Of a stretch of 64,000 bases of DNA, positions 61,464 through 64,000 are shown piece by piece (within the stretch, counting starts at the first letter, position 1; each line of letters begins with the position of its first letter). Origin of the DNA: JAGNRR01 sp965230665 (GTDB lineage Bacteria; Bacteroidota; Bacteroidia; Chitinophagales; Chitinophagaceae); the NCBI GenBank assembly GCA_965230665.1, contig CBDDLM010000004.1, positions 2,046,001-2,110,000 of the forward strand, read 5' to 3'. The notes under the pieces were generated by a model. The model was given only the letters and a program-made list of their open reading frames with translations, was not told the origin of the DNA and ran no database searches. The position numbers and the translations under genes were made by a program.

Positions 61464-64000
61464 ATGAAATTAAGACTCTGCTTGATTATTGCATTATTCG
61501 TACTCGCTATGTCACAAAGCCGTGCGCAAGTGCAAGAACGCAGTACAGCAGGCAGTATGCGCGCAATAGCTCCTACTGCAGGGGAGCTAAAAAACGATAA
61601 GGAAGAGTATGTAGATACAAAACAACTTTTTAAAGTAGAGAAGCTACAAATAGCTGCTCCGGCCAACCCTCAGGTAAACCTGAAAAATGTTCAATATAAA
61701 ACTGTGCGTCTATTGGATAAGAAGGTTAAGCTACCACAAACCATAGAAGTAAAAACACTTGTTAGCATAGAACGTAAGCAACCGATTGCATTCGCTTTTA
61801 TACCACAATATATTCAGGAGGCAAATGGTACGGTTAAGAAACTGGTATCGTATGATTTGGATATTCAGCAACCAAACCAACCCTTGAGAAAAACGTCGGG
61901 CAATAGAGTATACGCAGCACATTCCGTTTTGGCGTCGGGTACTTGGCATAAGATTGCCATAAGTGGTCAAGGTTTGTATAAGCTGGATTATAATTTTATG
62001 AAGGATAAGCTTGGCTTAAATATGGCAAGTTTAGATCCTACTAAAATAAGGTTGTTTGGGAATGGTGGTGAGATGCTAGCTGAAGATAATAATATCATTC
62101 CGCATGATGATCTTGTAGAAAATCATATTGATGTGGTAGGGGGAGGAGATGGAAAGTTTGATGCAGGTGATTTTGTGCTTTTTTATGCAAATGGTCCGCA
62201 TACCATTCTTTCCGATAGTGCTAATAAAAGGTTTACACATAACTTTAATGTCTATACGGAGAAATCATATTATTTTATCAATATAGGAACCACGAATGGA
62301 AAACGTGTACAAAACCAAGCGGTGGTAGGCCCTGCAAATCAAACCGTGACTACAGCAAATTTTTTCCGGTTTTTAGAGCAAGATGTGACCAATGTAGGTA
62401 AGGTTGGTAAAACGTGGTGGTCTGATGTGTATGGTGATTTACCAGGTAAGTCTTTGTCAAATAACTTTTCTGTATCTGTGCCCAATATTGATGCGGCAAC
62501 ACCAGTTAGTATTCGAACCCGAGTTGGAGGCATAAGCTTTGCTGGGACGAGTAACTTTCGTGTAAATGTAAATGGTCAAAATGCTCATGACATTCCGCTT
62601 GTTTCAATTGGTGGAGGCTTCAATGATCCTTTTGTGGCTCTGCAGGATGTTACTGCCGATTTGAATTTGAGTGGCGGTACGTTATCGATTAGTACAGTAT
62701 TTACACCTTCTAATTCGTCTGCTACTGCTTATCTTGATTTCATTGAAATGAATGGACGGATTGGCCTTAACTACTATTCTGGCATGCCCTTTATGGATTG
62801 GAATAGTGTAGGGGCTGGAAATATTGCAGAATATCGAATTTCGAATGCGGCCAATTCTGCAAGCGTATGGGATATCACAAATCCATTGGAACCTATTAAA
62901 ATGCAAACAGCACTTAGTTCAGGAACGTTGTCTTTCAGACAAACGGCTGACCAATTACATAAGTTTATCACTTTTGATGGTAGTGGTTTTTTTACTCCTG
63001 AGTATGTAGGTGGCGTAGCTAATCAAGATTTACACGGTACTGGATCAATAGACTATATTGTAATAGCACACCCTAGTTTTTTAAGTCAGGCTCAAAATTT
63101 AGCCGCTTATCATGCTCAAAAAAGGGGTTATAAAACATTGGTGGTAACACCACAACAGGTCTATAACGAGTTTTCAAGTGGTTCACAAGATGTGAGTGCT
63201 ATTCGAAACTTTATTAAAATGTTTTATGATAAGGCTGCCCCAGCAGATGTTCCGAATAGCGTTTTGTTCTTTGGAGATGCTTCTTATGACTATAAGGATC
63301 GGATCAGTAATAATACGAACTTCGTTCCCGCTTATCAAACAAATGAAACGATTGATAAGAGTACAAGCTATTGCTCTGATGACTTTTTTGGTTTTTTGGA
63401 TGATCAGGAAAACCCTAATGCCTATGGCGTCCCATTTGTCAATACGTTGGATATAGGGATAGGTAGAATACCTGCTTCTTCTACTACTGAAGCGAATAAT
63501 GCCGTTGCAAAAATTAAAAATTATGATAGTCCAAATTCTTTCGGCTCATGGAAGAATACAATGGTATTTAATGCCGATGATGAGGATAGCGACAGTCATT
63601 TGATTGATGCCGAGATCATGGCTAAATATGTAAATGATAGTTTACCGCAGTATAATAACTATAAGATATATGTAGATGCCTTCCAGCAAATTTCAACTCC
63701 TGCTGGTCAAAGAACACCAGAAGCAAATCGAACGATCAAGGAGCATTTGTTTAACGGCACCTTTGTTGTAAATTATAATGGACATGGAGGCCCCTTAGGT
63801 TGGTGTGAAGAACGGATTCTTAACCTAGAAGATATACAGGGATTGGATAACAAGAATAAACTCCCCATTTTTATTACAGCAACTTGTGACTTTACTCAAT
63901 TTGATAATCCTGAATTAAAGTCAGCTGGGGAGGTTTTATTTGCCAATCCGAATGGAGGAGCTATAGCCCTTATGACAACTACTCGTCTAGTGTATCAATT
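61464..64000 (+). CDS. porU: T9SS sortase PorU, gingipain-type C25 domain (3' end missing)
   Basis: Open for 845 codons to the window edge. Signal peptide residues 1-23 (SRAQ), then the PorU N-terminal part (SGTWHKIAISGQGLYKLDYNF, IRLFGNGGEMLAE, DFVLFYANG), then the C25 cysteine protease domain: His774 in NYNGHGGPLGWCEERIL and Cys808 in FITATCDFTQFDNPE, the catalytic pair. PorU cuts the C-terminal sorting domain from T9SS cargo and attaches the cargo to A-LPS on the cell surface. The two CTD proteins in this window are candidate substrates. ATG 61464. Confidence 0.93.
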   Translation, partial: MKLRLCLIIALFVLAMSQSRAQVQERSTAGSMRAIAPTAGELKNDKEEYVDTKQLFKVEKLQIAAPANPQVNLKNVQYKTVRLLDKKVKLPQTIEVKTLVSIERKQPIAFAFIPQYIQEANGTVKKLVSYDLDIQQPNQPLRKTSGNRVYAAHSVLASGTWHKIAISGQGLYKLDYNFMKDKLGLNMASLDPTKIRLFGNGGEMLAEDNNIIPHDDLVENHIDVVGGGDGKFDAGDFVLFYANGPHTILSDSANKRFTHNFNVYTEKSYYFINIGTTNGKRVQNQAVVGPANQTVTTANFFRFLEQDVTNVGKVGKTWWSDVYGDLPGKSLSNNFSVSVPNIDAATPVSIRTRVGGISFAGTSNFRVNVNGQNAHDIPLVSIGGGFNDPFVALQDVTADLNLSGGTLSISTVFTPSNSSATAYLDFIEMNGRIGLNYYSGMPFMDWNSVGAGNIAEYRISNAANSASVWDITNPLEPIKMQTALSSGTLSFRQTADQLHKFITFDGSGFFTPEYVGGVANQDLHGTGSIDYIVIAHPSFLSQAQNLAAYHAQKRGYKTLVVTPQQVYNEFSSGSQDVSAIRNFIKMFYDKAAPADVPNSVLFFGDASYDYKDRISNNTNFVPAYQTNETIDKSTSYCSDDFFGFLDDQENPNAYGVPFVNTLDIGIGRIPASSTTEANNAVAKIKNYDSPNSFGSWKNTMVFNADDEDSDSHLIDAEIMAKYVNDSLPQYNNYKIYVDAFQQISTPAGQRTPEANRTIKEHLFNGTFVVNYNGHGGPLGWCEERILNLEDIQGLDNKNKLPIFITATCDFTQFDNPELKSAGEVLFANPNGGAIALMTTTRLVYQ

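Noticed and set aside
62824..63456. Short plus-strand open frames within the right end
   Set aside because: They are other frames of the porU gene, which is open through this region to the window edge.
1..64000. tRNA or rRNA genes
   Set aside because: Scanned by eye for T-arm GTTCRANYC patterns and cloverleaf pairing; none found. A tRNAscan run would be decisive.

Overview
The window is a contiguous piece of a low-GC chromosome from a member of the Bacteroidota. Four things point there. (1) Type IX secretion / gliding genes are present: gldK-gldL-gldM-gldN, gldE, a porU-type sortase running off the right end, and two secreted proteins with C-terminal sorting domains. (2) Several upstream regions carry the Bacteroidota housekeeping promoter form TTG-N18..21-TAnnTTTG. 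(3) Start codons have almost no purine-rich Shine-Dalgarno sequence. (4) Many families are typical of the phylum: DUF6452/DUF6048 neighbours, CCC-motif DUF4190-like proteins, a TonB receptor with a carboxypeptidase-regulatory front domain, a split transketolase, and the mutY-ssb-gldE order. Genus cannot be set from the sequence alone. No rRNA, tRNA, CRISPR array, prophage or intact insertion sequence was seen.

Layout. 1-6.5 kb: end of an ALDH8-like aldehyde dehydrogenase (aminomuconate/kynurenine type), a GNAT acetyltransferase, a secreted beta-barrel-like protein, a two-PDZ periplasmic protein, a small membrane-protein operon (DUF2752 plus two DUF4190-like paralogues) and proS. 6.7-17.7 kb: envelope genes, including a secreted protein with seven 22-residue RS-rich repeats, a FadL-like porin, an M28 peptidase coupled to an AmgK-like kinase and a stand-alone RapZ C-terminal domain, a T9SS cargo propeller, an outer-membrane protein with a phospholipase-like HxSNG motif and a DUF1761 tandem pair. 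17.7-29.9 kb: SDR/NUDIX/rlmD operon, thioredoxin-like plus parvulin chaperone pair, TonB receptor, a 2-oxoacid:ferredoxin oxidoreductase beta subunit with no adjacent alpha subunit, and DUF6452/DUF6048.

30.3-41.3 kb: gldKLMN under a near-perfect promoter, an M36 metalloprotease that is itself a T9SS cargo, the transketolase N-terminal half, and a coupled von Willebrand A gene whose signal peptide lies in a different frame from its obvious ATG. 41.4-48.0 kb: rpsA with a structured leader, then uppS-bamA-skp-skp for outer-membrane biogenesis. 48.2-56.3 kb: PQQ-propeller lipoprotein, DUF4878 lipoprotein, rpsO-pnp, and an HU-TPR-(30-codon COX24/AURKAIP1-type gene)-rng-pnuC operon. 56.4-64 kb: mutY-ssb-gldE, then a 2.5 kb stretch with a long hairpin and two unfamiliar envelope genes where gldD might be expected, then porU.

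Read together, about half the window builds or uses the cell envelope: Bam/Skp insert barrels, GldKLMN and PorU export and anchor CTD cargo, and the M36 protease and propeller protein are local examples of that cargo. The rest is translation and RNA decay (S1, S15, PNPase, RNase G, the small COX24-type protein) and central metabolism.
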